64,000 bases of DNA from Halopseudomonas pachastrellae (lineage in GTDB: Bacteria; Pseudomonadota; Gammaproteobacteria; Pseudomonadales; Pseudomonadaceae). The translations under genes were made by a program, and so were the position numbers. Positions within the stretch are counted from its first letter, which is position 1, and every line of letters starts with the position of its first letter. The notes below the pieces were generated by a model. That model saw nothing but the letters and a program-made list of their open reading frames with translations. It did not search any database and was not told the origin of the DNA. Shown here in pieces: positions 1 to 12,370 of the stretch. The stretch lies in contig NZ_FOUD01000020.1 of NCBI RefSeq assembly GCF_900114765.1, forward strand, positions 33,847-97,846, given 5' to 3'.

Positions 1-2417
<2,417 letters not shown>

Positions 2418-2471
2418 CGGGGCGGCGGCCGGGTGAAAGCCCGGTCGCCTGCTTTTTTGCAGCGCATAAAG

Positions 2472-2504
2472 AAAAACCCCTGACTCACTGAGTCAGGGGT
2501 TTTT
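2472..2504. terminator. Bidirectional rho-independent terminator between acnA and tRNA-Pro
   Basis: A near-perfect palindrome with stem ACCCCTGACTCA / TGAGTCAGGGGT is flanked by an A-run on the left and a T-run on the right. It can therefore end transcription of acnA from the left and of the tRNA from the right. Confidence 0.85.
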
Positions 2505-2509
2505 GCTGT

Positions 2510-2586
2510 TGGTCGGAGCGACTGGAATCGAACCAGCGACCTTCTCGTCCCGAACGAGACGCGCTACCAGGCTGCGCTACGCTCCG
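2510..2586 (-). tRNA. tRNA-Pro (anticodon CGG)
   Basis: The reverse strand folds as a 77-nt tRNA with encoded CCA. The acceptor stem is CGGAGCG / CGCTCCG, the D-arm contains AGCCTGGTAGC, the anticodon stem TCTCG / CGAGA encloses the loop TTCGGGA (anticodon CGG), and the T-arm contains GGTTCGATTCC. The sequence follows E. coli tRNA-Pro closely. Confidence 0.95.
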
Positions 2587-2715
2587 TTGTGGGCGGCATT
2601 TTACCTAAAAGAGCTGATGGCACAAGAGGCAATCGAAAAAAATTGCTGTTTTTCGCGGAGTTAGCGGGTGTGCGGGGCGACTCCACCGCTGGTTGCGCGG
2701 CCTCGCGTCGTTAAT

Positions 2716-2794
2716 GGTGGACACGCTTCGCTTAGGCCACCCTACGGCTGGTGCGGCCTTGTGTGTGGGGTGGGCAGGCCGAAGGTTTGCCCGC
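2716..2794. repeat. Degenerate REP-like palindromes
   Basis: Two neighbouring imperfect palindromes lie in the non-coding gap between tRNA-Pro and mobA. The first (2716-2745) is a degenerate copy of the GTAGGGCGGACTAAGCCG-type element found elsewhere in this window. The second (2769-2794) has the same plan, with GGTGGGC facing GCCCGCC. No gene is seen in 2587-2809. Confidence 0.5.
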
Positions 2795-2809
2795 CGGGTG
2801 ACTTGGATG

Positions 2810-3397
2810 TTAGCGCTGGTGGTGGGTGTGCCATTCGCTGGGGGTGTTGGCGTTGAGCAGGCGTGGGTCATCTGCGGCGATGGTCAGGGTGACTACCTGC
2901 TGTTCGATAAGCCAGCGGCGCGGGCTGCGTTGGCCGGCTTGCCAGGCCTGCTCCAGCGCGCCCAGCAGGGCCAGCGGCAATATGCAGATCAGCGGCTGCA
3001 GCTGGTCTCCGCTCTGCAGCGCGATCGCCTGCTCGGGGTGTTCACTGGCCAGCGCAATTAACGTCTGCAGCAGCGGGGCGTCCAGCAGGGGCATATCGCA
3101 GGGCACAACCAATAGATGGCTGCCGCTGGCCACGCGCATTGCGCTGAGTATCCCCAATAGCGGGCCGGGGTAATCCGGCTGCGGGTCACTCACTAGCCGG
3201 TCTGCCCATTGGCGGTACTGGTCGGCGTTGCGGTTGCAACTGATCAATACCTCATTGCCGTGTTGAGCCAGCAGACGGCTCAGGCGGGCGGCCACCGGCT
3301 CGCCGTCAAAGCTCACCAGGCCCTTGTCGATACCGCCCAACCGGCTGCCCTGGCCGCCGGCCAGAAGCAGGGTGCTGAGGTTGAGAGGATGGGCCAT
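2810..3397 (-). CDS. mobA: Molybdenum cofactor guanylyltransferase
   Basis: Transfers GMP from GTP to Mo-molybdopterin to make the bis-MGD cofactor used by enzymes such as nitrate reductase and formate dehydrogenase. The N-terminus carries the nucleotide-binding signature [18 protein letters not shown] (about residues 8-25), followed by the metal-binding region [11 protein letters not shown]. At 195 residues it has the usual length. The start at 3397 gives [15 protein letters not shown]; a TTG at 3454 would add 19 residues that do not look like the family. No clear Shine-Dalgarno is visible. It is divergent from moaB, an arrangement found in pseudomonads. Confidence 0.93.
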   Translation of the reverse strand: MAHPLNLSTLLLAGGQGSRLGGIDKGLVSFDGEPVAARLSRLLAQHGNEVLISCNRNADQYRQWADRLVSDPQPDYPGPLLGILSAMRVASGSHLLVVPCDMPLLDAPLLQTLIALASEHPEQAIALQSGDQLQPLICILPLALLGALEQAWQAGQRSPRRWLIEQQVVTLTIAADDPRLLNANTPSEWHTHHQR

Positions 3398-3503
3398 GGG
3401 AGGAGTCCGAGCTGCGTTGCCCTGTGTTATAACAGCGCGGGAAGCGGCGGACAAACCTGCGTGTCTGCGCTTTCATGATTTCTCTTCAACAAGGACTCCG
3501 CCC

Positions 3504-4043
3504 ATGAGCACCAAGCCCGACGCCCCTTTTAGCCCTTTGAATATCGCGGTACTCACGGTCAGCGATACACGCACCCTGGAGTCGGACAGCTCCGGCCAGT
3601 TGCTGGTCGATAGCCTGCAGGCCGCCGGCCACACTCTGGCCGACCGCCAGCTTTATCCCGATGACCTGTACCGTATCCGCGCTGTGGTGTCGGCCTGGAT
3701 TGCCGACCCGCAGGTAGAGGTGGTGCTGATTACCGGCGGCACGGGGTTCACCGGACGCGACAGCACGCCTGAGGCCGTCGCCCCTTTGCTGGACAAGCAG
3801 GTGGAGGGCTTTGGCGAGCTGTTCCGTCAGGTCTCGGTGGAGGATATTGGCACATCGACCATTCAGTCCCGCGCGCTGGCCGGCTTGGCAAACCGCACGC
3901 TGGTGGCCTGCATGCCGGGTTCGACCAATGCCTGCCGCACCGCCTGGACGCGCATTCTTGAGCCGCAGCTGGACAGCCGCACGCGCCCCTGCAACTTTGT
4001 GCAGCACCTGGGCAGTGCTGAGCAGTGCGGTCGTCGCGCATGA
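3504..4043 (+). CDS. moaB: Molybdenum cofactor biosynthesis protein B
   Basis: MoaB/Mog-fold protein of 179 residues, acting on molybdopterin (adenylylation step, as for Mog/MoaB relatives). It shows [10 protein letters not shown] near residue 15, the molybdopterin-binding loop [16 protein letters not shown] in the middle, and [10 protein letters not shown] near the C-terminus. The ATG at 3504 fits; longer frames run into the mobA promoter region. The stop overlaps the moeA start (ATGA), so moaB and moeA are translationally coupled. Confidence 0.93.
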   Translation: MSTKPDAPFSPLNIAVLTVSDTRTLESDSSGQLLVDSLQAAGHTLADRQLYPDDLYRIRAVVSAWIADPQVEVVLITGGTGFTGRDSTPEAVAPLLDKQVEGFGELFRQVSVEDIGTSTIQSRALAGLANRTLVACMPGSTNACRTAWTRILEPQLDSRTRPCNFVQHLGSAEQCGRRA

Positions 4044-5245
4044 GTCTGATGCCGGTCGCCACCGCCCTTGATCGCTTGCTGGCCAGCGCTGCCGAGCATC
4101 CGCCGACCGCTGTCATCAAGGTGCCGCTGGCCGGCGCGTTGGGCTGTGTTCTGGCCGAGCCGGTCGTCGCTGTAGCGGATGTACCGCCCTGGGATAACAG
4201 TGCAATGGATGGCTACGCGCTCGCCAGCAGCGATCTGCCTGCGGCAATGGCTGGCGGCCTGCCTGTCAGCCAACGCATTACAGCGGGCATGGCGCCGCTG
4301 CCACTGCAGCCCGGTACCTGCGCGCGCATCTTTACCGGCGCGCCGCTGCCAGCGGGCGCGGATGCGGTGCAGATGCAGGAAAACGTTGTACAGCAGGGCG
4401 AGGTGGCGCAGTTGCAGGCGCCTGTTGTGCCCGGCCAGAACGTGCGTCGGCGCGGACAGGATATTGTGGCGGGCGCGCAGGTGATCGCCGCCGGTGTGCG
4501 CCTGCGCCCGCAAGAGCTGGGTGTAATCGCCTCGGTCGGTTTGGCCGAGGTATCGGTGCGTCAGCCGCTGCGGGTGGCGGTGGTGTCGACCGGTGATGAG
4601 CTGGTGGAGCCGGGCACTGCGCTGGCGCCGGGGCAAATCTACAACAGCAACCGTTTTACCTTGATCGGGCTGCTCAAGAGCATGGGCCAGACCGTCCTGG
4701 ATGCGGGCATCCTGCCGGATGACCTGGACGCCACCCACGCGCGCCTGCGCGAGCTGAGCGCTGAAGCCGATGTAATTATCACCTCCGGCGGTGTCTCGGT
4801 TGGCGAGGCTGACTGCCTGGGGCAAGCACTGCGCGGCGGCGGCAGTGTGGATCTGTGGAAGCTGGCCATCAAGCCGGGCAAGCCTTTTACGCTGGCTACC
4901 TACGCCGGCACGCCCGTGCTCGGCCTGCCGGGCAACCCGGCGGCCACCTTGGTCACTTTTTTATTGCTGGTGCGCCCGTATCTGCTGACCCGACTGGGGG
5001 CGATGGACACCGCAGCGCCTCAGTTTGAGCTGCCGACGGCCTTTGCCTGGGCCGAGGCAGGCACCCGCGATGAGTATCTTCGAGCACGGCTCGAGCAGGG
5101 CGCCGTGCAGTTGGCCGGTAACCAAAGCTCCGGTGTGCTCAGCAGTGCCAGCCAGGCCACCGGGTTGGTCTGCGTGCCGGCAGGGGAGACCTTTGCGGCG
5201 GGTGACCTCGTGCGCTATCTGCCGTTCTCCGGGCTGCTGCGCTAA
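4040..5245 (+). CDS. moeA: Molybdopterin molybdenumtransferase
   Basis: MoeA inserts molybdate into adenylylated molybdopterin. The 401-residue protein has the N-terminal MoeA motif [13 protein letters not shown], the central [23 protein letters not shown] and [14 protein letters not shown], and a C-terminal domain IV. The start is the ATG that overlaps the moaB stop; the ORF could open five codons earlier but the overlap is the usual arrangement. With moaB and the divergent mobA it forms a late Moco-synthesis cluster. Confidence 0.95.
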   Translation: MSLMPVATALDRLLASAAEHPPTAVIKVPLAGALGCVLAEPVVAVADVPPWDNSAMDGYALASSDLPAAMAGGLPVSQRITAGMAPLPLQPGTCARIFTGAPLPAGADAVQMQENVVQQGEVAQLQAPVVPGQNVRRRGQDIVAGAQVIAAGVRLRPQELGVIASVGLAEVSVRQPLRVAVVSTGDELVEPGTALAPGQIYNSNRFTLIGLLKSMGQTVLDAGILPDDLDATHARLRELSAEADVIITSGGVSVGEADCLGQALRGGGSVDLWKLAIKPGKPFTLATYAGTPVLGLPGNPAATLVTFLLLVRPYLLTRLGAMDTAAPQFELPTAFAWAEAGTRDEYLRARLEQGAVQLAGNQSSGVLSSASQATGLVCVPAGETFAAGDLVRYLPFSGLLR

Positions 5246-5268
5246 TCCCCGAGCCCAAGCTTGGGCAC

Positions 5269-5303
5269 GTAGGGCGGGCAAAGCCGCAGCCGTGTCCCCG
5301 GGA
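5269..5303. repeat. REP-like palindrome
   Basis: Begins GTAGGGCGGGCAAAGCCGCA and continues with GCCGTGTCCCC. It is a diverged copy of the intergenic palindrome family seen at 5384, 37491 and 63537. It lies just after moeA. Confidence 0.5.
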
Positions 5304-5383
5304 CAGGGTGATGCGGTGTGGCTGTGGCTGCCTGCGCTGGCATGGTTCAACCGCCCAAGCCATCAATGTCAGGATTAAGGGCT

Positions 5384-5418
5384 GCCGGCGGACACGCCTG
5401 CGGCTTAGTCCGCCCTAC
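5384..5418. repeat. REP-like palindrome (good copy)
   Basis: The reverse complement reads GTAGGGCGGACTAAGCCGCA followed by GGCGTGTCCGCC, differing by one base from the copy at 63537 over the shared 27 bases. The ends GGCGGAC and GTCCGCC can pair. The rest of the moeA-efeU gap (5246-5549) shows no gene. Confidence 0.65.
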
Positions 5419-5499
5419 TGCGGTATGCCTTTCTTGTAGCGTCAGCTGAGAAATCAGTGTTTCCAAATTGGATACGCGATCATGACTTGTTACATATTT

Positions 5500-5538
5500 T
5501 GTTACGAGTATCATTCTGGCGTATTAATTCTCATCTGC
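5500..5538. promoter_or_regulatory. Two adjacent Fur-box-like sites upstream of efeU
   Basis: Two abutting 19-base stretches (5500-5518 and 5520-5538), read on the minus strand, each match about 12 of 19 positions of the Fur consensus GATAATGATAATCATTATC by eye (cores AATGATACTC and GATGAGAATTAATA). They end 11 bases before the efeU ATG in an AT-rich stretch, where a repressor would block the operon promoter. Fur control of efeUOB is known in enterobacteria; here it is inferred. Confidence 0.5.
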
Positions 5539-5549
5539 GATTTCATCTC

Positions 5550-6386
5550 ATGCTGATTCCCTTTCTTATCATGCTGCGCGAAGGCCTTGAGGCTGCGCTG
5601 ATTGTCGGCATTATTGCAACCTATCTGCGCCAGACCGGGCGCGGCGCCTGGATGCCCTTGGTGTGGATCGGTATTTTCCTGGCGGTCAGCCTTGCCTTGC
5701 TGGCCGGTGCCGGCCTGCAGTTTGTCAGCGCGGAGTTTCCGCAACGCCAGCAGGAGCTGTTTGAAGCGCTGGTGGGCTTTGTTGCCGTGGCGATGCTGAC
5801 CTGGATGGTGTTCTGGATGCGCCGCGCCGCCCAGGGCCTGCGCGGCGAGCTGACCGGTGCGCTGGATCAGGCGTTTGCCCACGGCCGTCAGCACACCTGG
5901 GCGTTGATCGGCATGGTGTTTCTGGCAGTGGCTCGCGAGGGGCTGGAGTCGATCTTCTTTTTGCTGGCGGTATTTCAGCAAAGCCAGAGCCATGGTGCGC
6001 CGCTGGGTGCGCTTTTGGGTGTGCTCTGCGCGGCGCTGGTCGGCTGGGCCTTCTATCGTGGCAGCCTGCGCCTGAACCTCAAGCACTTCTTCCGTCTGAC
6101 CGGGCTGTTCATCCTGCTGGTGGCCGCCGGGTTGTTTGCCGGCTCGGTGCGCGCGCTGCATGAGGCGGGCCTGTGGAACCACGCTCAGGCGGTGGTCTTT
6201 GACCTGAGTGACTGGCTGCCGCTGGATACCGCACTGGGTAGCCTGTTCGCTGGCATCTTTGGCTACTACCCCACGCCGAGCGTGAGTGAGCTAGTGGCGT
6301 ACCTCGGGTATCTGGCTCTGGCGCTGTGCGCCTTCTTCTGGCCGCGCGGCCAGGCGTTGCCTGCGTCTGCTGCGGCCCGGGGCTGA
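5550..6386 (+). CDS. efeU: Ferrous/ferric iron permease EfeU (FTR1 family)
   Basis: Inner-membrane iron permease of the EfeUOB system. The 278-residue protein has seven or so hydrophobic segments. It carries the paired iron-binding motifs of the FTR1/OFeT family, REGLEA (residues 10-15, in the first membrane helix) and REGLES (129-134, in the fourth). The ATG at 5550 puts REGLEA in its usual place near the N-terminus; the open frame further upstream would add a non-membrane stretch across the Fur-like sites. No strong Shine-Dalgarno is visible. It is first in an operon with efeO, efeB and a second EfeO-like gene. Confidence 0.92.
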   Translation: MLIPFLIMLREGLEAALIVGIIATYLRQTGRGAWMPLVWIGIFLAVSLALLAGAGLQFVSAEFPQRQQELFEALVGFVAVAMLTWMVFWMRRAAQGLRGELTGALDQAFAHGRQHTWALIGMVFLAVAREGLESIFFLLAVFQQSQSHGAPLGALLGVLCAALVGWAFYRGSLRLNLKHFFRLTGLFILLVAAGLFAGSVRALHEAGLWNHAQAVVFDLSDWLPLDTALGSLFAGIFGYYPTPSVSELVAYLGYLALALCAFFWPRGQALPASAAARG

Positions 6387-6440
6387 TTGGCCCAGCGCTG
6401 TTTTCAACTGCTGTTTTCATCTGTTTGCGAGTGTCTTCCG

Positions 6441-7574
6441 ATGTCTGATTCTCCTGTTTCTGCGCCCAGTCGCCTGGCCTTGCGGGCCGGACTGGTTGCG
6501 GCTGCCCTGCTGATGCTGGGTGCGCTGGCGCTGTTCTATTTTTCGCTGGGCGGCAAGTCGGCCGGGCAGTCCGCCGACGGCACCGAGGTCGCCGTTACCG
6601 CCAAGGGCTGCGTGCCCAATGCCATTTCGGTGCCGGCGGGCAAGCGGCGCTTCACCGTGATCAACGGCTCTGAGCGGGCTATCGAGTGGGAGATTCTCGA
6701 TGGCGTGATGGTGTTGGAGGAGCGCGAGAACATTGCGCCGGGCATGCACCAGCAGCTCACCGCGCAGCTGACGCCTGGTGAATACGCGATGACCTGCGGC
6801 CTGCTGAGCAACCCCCAAGGCACGCTGACGGTAACCGAGGGCGACGGCAGCGAGCGCGTGACCGAAGTGTCTGCCCGCGCGCTGATCGGGCCGCTGGCTG
6901 AATATCAGGTGTACCTGACGCTGCGTGGCCGCGCTCTGGCGCAGGCGGCCGAGCAGTTGCAACAGCAGATCGCGGCGGGTGACCTGGCGGCTGCCCAGCA
7001 GGCCTATCGAGATGCCCGCGCGGTGGATCAGCAGATGGCTCTGGCCGTTGGCCTGTTCAGTGACCTCGATCAGCGCCTCAACGCCCGAGCCGACTACTTT
7101 GCCCAGCGCGAGCAGGACCCAGAGTTCATGGGCTTTCAGCGCTTGGCTTACGGCCTGTTTGAGCAGAAAAGCCTGGACGGACTGCTGCCGGTAGCCGAGC
7201 AGCTTAATCAGGACGTGGCCGATTTGCGTGAGCGGCTGCGCGCCGAGGGCGTGCCCGCGCCGCAGCTGGCGCGCGGTGCCGGGCGGGTGTTGCAGGCCTG
7301 GCATGACCAGCAGCAGGGGCAAGCGCAGCTGAGCGAGCTGGCGCAGGCCGACCTGGTAAGTCTGCAGCAGGGCGTAGACAAGGTCGTCAGCCTGGTGGCG
7401 CCGGTGCTGGAGCAGGCGCACCCCGATCAGGCGGCACAACTGGCCGAGGCCAATCAGGCCCTGGCTACCGAGGTATCCCATGGCGACGCACAACGCGTGC
7501 TGCCGCTGAGTGAGGCCCTGGCTGAGCAACTGGCCAGCGTCAACCCGCTGCTTGCCGCGGCTGATCAGGAATAG
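6441..7574 (+). CDS. efeO: EfeO-type iron uptake protein with cupredoxin domain
   Basis: Periplasmic partner of EfeU, 377 residues. An N-terminal membrane segment (about 14-33) acts as signal or anchor. A cupredoxin-like domain follows (about 45-130) with [32 protein letters not shown] and EYAMTCGLL, closely like E. coli EfeO. The rest is an M75-type helical domain. In M75 proteins the putative metal site is HxxE, but here the position reads Q233-R-L-A236, so both ligands are missing. The intact motif is in the gene at 8935. The stop is 5 bases before efeB. Confidence 0.85.
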   Translation: MSDSPVSAPSRLALRAGLVAAALLMLGALALFYFSLGGKSAGQSADGTEVAVTAKGCVPNAISVPAGKRRFTVINGSERAIEWEILDGVMVLEERENIAPGMHQQLTAQLTPGEYAMTCGLLSNPQGTLTVTEGDGSERVTEVSARALIGPLAEYQVYLTLRGRALAQAAEQLQQQIAAGDLAAAQQAYRDARAVDQQMALAVGLFSDLDQRLNARADYFAQREQDPEFMGFQRLAYGLFEQKSLDGLLPVAEQLNQDVADLRERLRAEGVPAPQLARGAGRVLQAWHDQQQGQAQLSELAQADLVSLQQGVDKVVSLVAPVLEQAHPDQAAQLAEANQALATEVSHGDAQRVLPLSEALAEQLASVNPLLAAADQE

Positions 7575-7579
7575 AAAAC

Positions 7580-8902
7580 ATGAGTAAGCATGACCCTCAA
7601 ACACAGGGTTGCCCGTTTGCGGGGCTGGATCGTCGACGTTTTCTGCAGGGCCTTGGCGCTGCCGGGGCCGGTATCGCCGCCGCGAGCCTGAGTGGCGGTG
7701 CGCTGGCCGGTCAGCCGGCGCATGCGGCCGAGGTGGCAGATGCCCCCACCAGCGCAACCACCGGACAAGCCTATCCCTGGCACGGTGACAAGCAGCAGGG
7801 CATCACTACCCCGCGCCCGGCGGTAGGCATGCTGGTGGCCTTTGATGTGCTGGCCCGCGACCGCGACGGGTTGGAGCAACTGCTGCGCACCCTGAGCGAG
7901 CGCATTGCCTTTCTCACCCAGGGCGGCAGCTACGAGCAGCGCGACCCGCGTTATCCGCCGGTCGACTCCGGCATTCTTGGCCCGACCATCGACCCGGATG
8001 GGCTGACCATTACGCTGTCGGTTGGCGCCTCGCTGTTTGATGAGCGCTTTGGCCTGGCTGACGTCAAGCCACGGCAGCTGGAGCGCATGACAGCGTTTCC
8101 GAATGACGCGTTGGACGCCGCGCGTTGCCACGGCGATATCTCGCTGCAGTTCTGCGCCAATAGCGAAGGCACCACCATTCACGCGCTGCGCGACATCATC
8201 AAGAACACCCCCGGCCTGCTGATGGTGCGCTGGAAGCAGGAGGGCAGTGTGCCGGTCATGGCGCCGCGCCCCGATGGCGAGACCGAAAGCGCGCGCAATT
8301 TTCTCGGCTTTCGCGATGGCACCGCCAACCCGCCAGCAGATGACCGCACCTTGATGCAGCAACTGGTCTGGGTTGACCGGAGCAACGACGAGCCGGCCTG
8401 GGCGCACAACGGCAGCTATCAGGCGGTGCGGCTGATCCGCAACTTTGTCGAGCGCTGGGACCGCACGCCGCTGCAGGAGCAGGAGGCCATCTTTGGTCGC
8501 CGCCGTGATAGTGGCTCGCCGATGCACGGCGGTGTCGAGCACGACCTGCCGCAATACGCCGGTGACCCGGACGGCAGCGTGACGCCGCTGGATTCGCATA
8601 TCCGCCTGGCCAACCCGCGTACCCACGGCAGCGAGCGCAACCTGATCCTGCGTCGCCCGTTTAACTACTCCAATGGCGTCGAAGCCAACGGCCAGCTGGA
8701 TATGGGGCTGCTGTTTATCGCCTATCAGGCTGATCTGCAGGCCGGCTTTATCACCGTGCAGAAGCGCCTGGATGGCGAGCCGCTGGAGGAGTACATCAAG
8801 CCGATAGGCGGGGGGTACTTCTTCACTCTGCCGGGCGTACAGGCTGGCGATTATCTGGGCAGCGGCATGCTGGCTGCTGCCGATGCAACCCGTGATGCGT
8901 GA
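7580..8902 (+). CDS. efeB: Tat-exported DyP-type heme peroxidase EfeB
   Basis: Deferrochelatase/peroxidase of the EfeUOB system, exported folded to the periplasm, 440 residues. The N-terminus has a twin-arginine signal with DRRRFLQG before a hydrophobic Ala/Gly-rich stretch and an AHA cleavage region. The DyP hallmark GxxDG appears as GFRDGT with the catalytic Asp at residue 246, and the heme-side segment [10 protein letters not shown] is present. The C-terminus ([29 protein letters not shown]) follows E. coli EfeB. It lies 5 bases after efeO and 32 bases before the next M75 gene. Confidence 0.94.
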   Translation: MSKHDPQTQGCPFAGLDRRRFLQGLGAAGAGIAAASLSGGALAGQPAHAAEVADAPTSATTGQAYPWHGDKQQGITTPRPAVGMLVAFDVLARDRDGLEQLLRTLSERIAFLTQGGSYEQRDPRYPPVDSGILGPTIDPDGLTITLSVGASLFDERFGLADVKPRQLERMTAFPNDALDAARCHGDISLQFCANSEGTTIHALRDIIKNTPGLLMVRWKQEGSVPVMAPRPDGETESARNFLGFRDGTANPPADDRTLMQQLVWVDRSNDEPAWAHNGSYQAVRLIRNFVERWDRTPLQEQEAIFGRRRDSGSPMHGGVEHDLPQYAGDPDGSVTPLDSHIRLANPRTHGSERNLILRRPFNYSNGVEANGQLDMGLLFIAYQADLQAGFITVQKRLDGEPLEEYIKPIGGGYFFTLPGVQAGDYLGSGMLAAADATRDA

Positions 8903-8934
8903 CTGATATTCATCCGATCTTTCAGGAGACCAAC

Positions 8935-9768
8935 ATGCTGATTCCCCGTCGTGTTTTGCTTGCCGCTGCACTGAGTCTTGGCGCGCTGCAGGCCCAGGCC
9001 GCCGTCGCGCCGCAGGCGCTGGTAGCGCCGATTACCGATTACAAACTCTATGTGCTCGATAACCTTGAGCAGTTCACCGAGCACACCCGCGCCTTTACCG
9101 ACGCGGTCAAGGCCGGTGACCTTGACCGCGCCCAGGCGCTGTATGCCCCCAGCCGCGTTTACTACGAGCGCATCGAGCCCATTGCCGAGCTGTTTGCCGA
9201 TCTGGACGCCAGCATCGACGCCCGTGAAGACGACTACGAACATGGCGTCCAAGATCCGACCTTCACCGGTTTTCACCGTCTGGAGTACGGCCTGTTCCAT
9301 GAGCGCAGCACCGACGGTATGGATGTCTATGCCGAGCGCCTGATGAGCGATGTGAACGACCTGGAGCAGCGCGTGCAGGACCTGACCTTTCCGCCGGAAG
9401 CGGTTGTCGGTGGCGCAGCTGCGCTGATGGAGGAAGTGGCTGCGACCAAGGTCTCCGGTGAGGAAGACCGTTACAGCCATACCGACCTGTGGGACTTCCA
9501 GGGCAACCTGGATGGCTCCAAGAAAATCTTCGAGCTGGTCAAACCCTTGGTCGAGCAGGACGACCCGGCCTTTGTCGCGCGGATCGAAAGCAACTTTGCC
9601 GCGCTCGAAGACACGCTGGCCAACTATCACCTGAGCGAAGGCGACGCCAGCAAAGGCTTCCAGACCTACGACAAGGTCAGTGAGCGCGACCGCCGTGCTC
9701 TGGTTGGGCCGGTGACGGTATTGGCCGAGGAGCTGTCCACGCTGCGCGGGATGCTGGGGCTGGATTAA
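8935..9768 (+). CDS. EfeM/EfeO-type periplasmic protein (M75 domain only)
   Basis: Second M75-family protein of the operon, 277 residues. It has a Sec signal peptide (hydrophobic stretch ending AQAAVA near residue 23) and a single imelysin/M75 helical domain, with no cupredoxin part. It keeps the HxxE motif as H114-R-L-E117 in FHRLEYGLF, the site lost in the efeO product. The Shine-Dalgarno CAGGAG is 8 bases before the ATG. EfeM-type proteins in pseudomonads lack the cupredoxin domain. The likely job is periplasmic iron binding for EfeU, shared with or taken over from EfeO. Confidence 0.88.
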   Translation: MLIPRRVLLAAALSLGALQAQAAVAPQALVAPITDYKLYVLDNLEQFTEHTRAFTDAVKAGDLDRAQALYAPSRVYYERIEPIAELFADLDASIDAREDDYEHGVQDPTFTGFHRLEYGLFHERSTDGMDVYAERLMSDVNDLEQRVQDLTFPPEAVVGGAAALMEEVAATKVSGEEDRYSHTDLWDFQGNLDGSKKIFELVKPLVEQDDPAFVARIESNFAALEDTLANYHLSEGDASKGFQTYDKVSERDRRALVGPVTVLAEELSTLRGMLGLD

Positions 9769-9872
9769 CGGTATCTGATGCGGCCATTGGCGGTGTGGAT
9801 GCGGAGTCAGCTTCCATGGGCCTGAGTACGCCACGTGGCTCTGGTTAACCCATAGTGCCGCCAACACTCCAC

Positions 9873-10142
9873 CGTCATTCCCGCGTAGGCGGGAATCCAG
9901 TGTTGCCTTGGAGACCGCTCTGGATCCCCGCCTTCGCGGGGATGACGGTGTATGGGGTTGGGGCGTTAGTTGGGTGAGCGGATTAGCACCCAGTCGTCAT
10001 TCCCGCGCAGGCGGGAATCCAGGGCTGGCTCGGAACCCTGTCTGGATCCCCGCCTTCGCGGGGATGACAGTGCGTGGTGTGGGGCGTTAGTTCGCTGAGC
10101 GGATTAGTGCTCAGTCGTCACTTCCGCGCAGGCGGGATCCCG
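9873..10142. repeat. Tandem intergenic palindromic repeats (GTCATTCCCGCG family)
   Basis: Two full copies (9873-9950 and 9996-10069) and one partial copy (from about 10116) of an element that begins GTCATTCCCGCGNAGGCGGG and ends CCCCGCCTTCGCGGGGATGA, each end forming its own hairpin. The linkers also repeat (GGGGCGTTAGT at 9960 and 10081), giving a period near 121 bases. This type of repeat is widespread in proteobacterial intergenic DNA. It fills the gap between efeM and glpK; no gene is seen in 9769-10148. Confidence 0.85.
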
Positions 10143-10148
10143 TGCTGC

Positions 10149-11630
10149 CTACTCCCGCACCCGTCTAATTGCGTCCAGCCAGCCTTCGTATAGTGCATTG
10201 CGCTGTGCCTCCGGCATGGCTGGGGTAAAGGTGCGCTCGCACGCCCAGTGGCTGGCGATATCGTCGAGGTCTTTGAAAATACCGAGCTGCAGGCCCGCCA
10301 GATAGGCGGCGCCCAGGGCGGTGGTTTCGGTGACCTGGGGGCGGTCGACGGTGACGCCGAGGATGTTGGCCAGCTCCTGCACGACCCAATTGTTGATGAC
10401 CATACCGCCGTCCACGCGCAGGGCGGCGGTGTTTTGCGCGCCGTCTGCCTGCATGGCGTCGAGCAGGTCGCGGGTCTGGAAACAGACCGACTGCAGGCCA
10501 GCGGCAACAATCTGCGCGATGCCGGTGTCGCGGGTCAGGCCGAAGATGGCGCCGCGGGCGGTCGGGTCCCAGTAGGGGGCGCCGAGGCCAGTGAAGGCGG
10601 GCACCAGGTACACGCCGGTATGGTCGCCGGCCTGGCGTGCCAGGGCCTCGGTCTCGCCGGCGTGCTGGATCAGCTTGAGGCCGTCGCGCAGCCACTGAAT
10701 GGCGGCTCCGGCGACAAAGATGCTGCCTTCCAGCGCATAGGTGGTTTGGCCCTTTAGGCGGTAGCCAACGGTGGTCAGCAGACGGTTTTGCGAGCGGATG
10801 GGTGTGTCGCCAGTGTTCATCACCATAAAGCAGCCGGTGCCGTAAGTACTTTTGACCATGCCCGGGCTGAAACACGCCTGGCCGATCAGCGCGGCCTGCT
10901 GGTCGCCGGCGATACCGCACACGGGCACGCTGGCACCCAGCACGCTGGCGTCGGTCTGGCCAAAATCGGCCGCGCTGTCCATGACCTCGGGCAGCAGGCT
11001 GGCCGGAATGTCGAGCAGCTGCAGCAGCTCCTCATCCCACTGCTGGGTGTGGATGTTGAACAGCATGGTGCGTGAGGCGTTGGTGGCATCGGTGCGGTGC
11101 ACCTGGCCGCCGGTCAGGCGCCAGAGCAAAAAACAGTCGATGGTGCCAAAGCGCAGTTCGCCGCGCTCGGCACGCTCACGCGCGTCGGGCACCTCGTCCA
11201 ATAGCCAGCGCAGCTTGGTGGCAGAAAAGTAGGGGTCGATCAGCAGCCCGGTGCGTTCGCTGATCAGTGCCTCGTGGCCGTCGGCCTTGAGGCGCGCGCA
11301 GAACTCGGCGGTGCGGCGATCCTGCCAGACGATGGCGCGGTGCAGCAGTTCACCGCTCTCGGCATCCCAGAGCAGGGTGGTTTCGCGCTGGTTGGTAATG
11401 CCGATGCCGGCCACCTCGCCGGCGCTGATGCCGGCCTTGTCGAGTACCTCACGACACACGGAAAGGGTGGATTGCCAGATGTCTTCGCCGTCGTGCTCAA
11501 CCCAACCGTCTGCCGGGAAGTGCTGGGCAAACTCCTGCTGGGCGCTGTGCTGCGGGCTGCCATCGGCGGCGAACATAATGGCGCGGCTGCTGGTGGTGCC
11601 CTGGTCAATGGCGAGGATCGGCTTGGCCAT
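10149..11630 (-). CDS. glpK: Glycerol kinase
   Basis: Phosphorylates glycerol to sn-glycerol 3-phosphate with ATP in the cytoplasm. The 493-residue FGGY-family protein starts [19 protein letters not shown] (phosphate-binding loop) and has [11 protein letters not shown] near residue 80, [12 protein letters not shown], and the C-terminal [14 protein letters not shown] typical of the family. The ATG at 11630 gives the standard N-terminus; the open frame continues 16 codons upstream without a family match. Its product is the substrate of GlpD encoded nearby. ybaK lies between the two, and no glpF or glpR is adjacent. Confidence 0.96.
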   Translation of the reverse strand: MAKPILAIDQGTTSSRAIMFAADGSPQHSAQQEFAQHFPADGWVEHDGEDIWQSTLSVCREVLDKAGISAGEVAGIGITNQRETTLLWDAESGELLHRAIVWQDRRTAEFCARLKADGHEALISERTGLLIDPYFSATKLRWLLDEVPDARERAERGELRFGTIDCFLLWRLTGGQVHRTDATNASRTMLFNIHTQQWDEELLQLLDIPASLLPEVMDSAADFGQTDASVLGASVPVCGIAGDQQAALIGQACFSPGMVKSTYGTGCFMVMNTGDTPIRSQNRLLTTVGYRLKGQTTYALEGSIFVAGAAIQWLRDGLKLIQHAGETEALARQAGDHTGVYLVPAFTGLGAPYWDPTARGAIFGLTRDTGIAQIVAAGLQSVCFQTRDLLDAMQADGAQNTAALRVDGGMVINNWVVQELANILGVTVDRPQVTETTALGAAYLAGLQLGIFKDLDDIASHWACERTFTPAMPEAQRNALYEGWLDAIRRVRE

Positions 11631-11665
11631 GTCGGGTGTCCTGATCAAATGGGTGTTGGTGTGTA

Positions 11666-12136
11666 TTAATCGCGGCACAGCTCGCTCAGCTGCGCGTTGG
11701 TCTGGGCCTGAAGGTCGCTGGCCTTGAGCTCAATTTCCAGTCCGCGCCGGCCACCGCTGACAAAAATGCTGTCCCAGTCTGCAGCGCTACTGTCGATAAA
11801 GGTGCGCAGGCGCTTCTTCTGCCCGAGCGGGCTGATACCGCCGACCAGGTAACCGGTGCTGCGCTGCGCCGCTGCCGGGTCGGCCATGGCGGTCTTCTTG
11901 ACCTTGGCTGCGGCGGCAAGGGCCTTGAGGTTCAGTTTGTCCGACACCGGCACCACGGCAACCAGCAGCTCACCGGTTTCGCTGGCGGCCAGCAGGGTCT
12001 TGAATACCCGGCGGTGCTCCAGGCCGAGCTTGTCGGCTGCCTCGCCGCCGTAGGACTCGGCCTGCGGGTCGTGGGTGTAGCGGTGCAGCTGGTAGGCCAC
12101 CTTGGCCTTGTCGAGCAGTTTGGTTGCGGGGGTCAT
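11666..12136 (-). CDS. ybaK: Cys-tRNA(Pro)/Cys-tRNA(Cys) deacylase YbaK
   Basis: Trans-editing enzyme that hydrolyses mischarged Cys-tRNA(Pro). The 156-residue protein belongs to the YbaK/EbsC family: [21 protein letters not shown] at the N-terminus, RVFKTLLA holding the conserved lysine, and [17 protein letters not shown] in the C-terminal half. It reads toward glpK with 35 bases between them, so co-transcription is possible. It is divergent from glpD. Confidence 0.92.
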   Translation of the reverse strand: MTPATKLLDKAKVAYQLHRYTHDPQAESYGGEAADKLGLEHRRVFKTLLAASETGELLVAVVPVSDKLNLKALAAAAKVKKTAMADPAAAQRSTGYLVGGISPLGQKKRLRTFIDSSAADWDSIFVSGGRRGLEIELKASDLQAQTNAQLSELCRD

Positions 12137-12370
12137 GGTGTCGCTTGTTTCAAGTGTAGGGGCAGCGCTGGGCTACCAAGGTTAAACCGCAGGTGCTGAT
12201 TGGCCAAGCTCTGTGCAGCGAGTCACGCCTGCCGGCTTGCTGATGCCCGCGCGCCGTTGTACAACAGACAGCGTTAGAGAGGACGGTCGGCCACCCTGTG
12301 CCGAGCCCTGCACTCTGACAATCATGCCGGACTGCCGTTCCGGCCCCGGCATAGCTGAAAAGGACCCTGC

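Noticed and set aside
3398..3454. Longer mobA start at TTG 3454
   Set aside because: The 19 added residues do not resemble the MobA N-terminus, which normally begins just before LLAGG.
9873..10142. Possible CRISPR array
   Set aside because: Copies are palindromic, few and about 121 bases apart with similar linkers instead of unique spacers; no cas genes.
12137..12370. GlpR operator between ybaK and glpD
   Set aside because: No convincing operator could be picked by eye, so none is listed.
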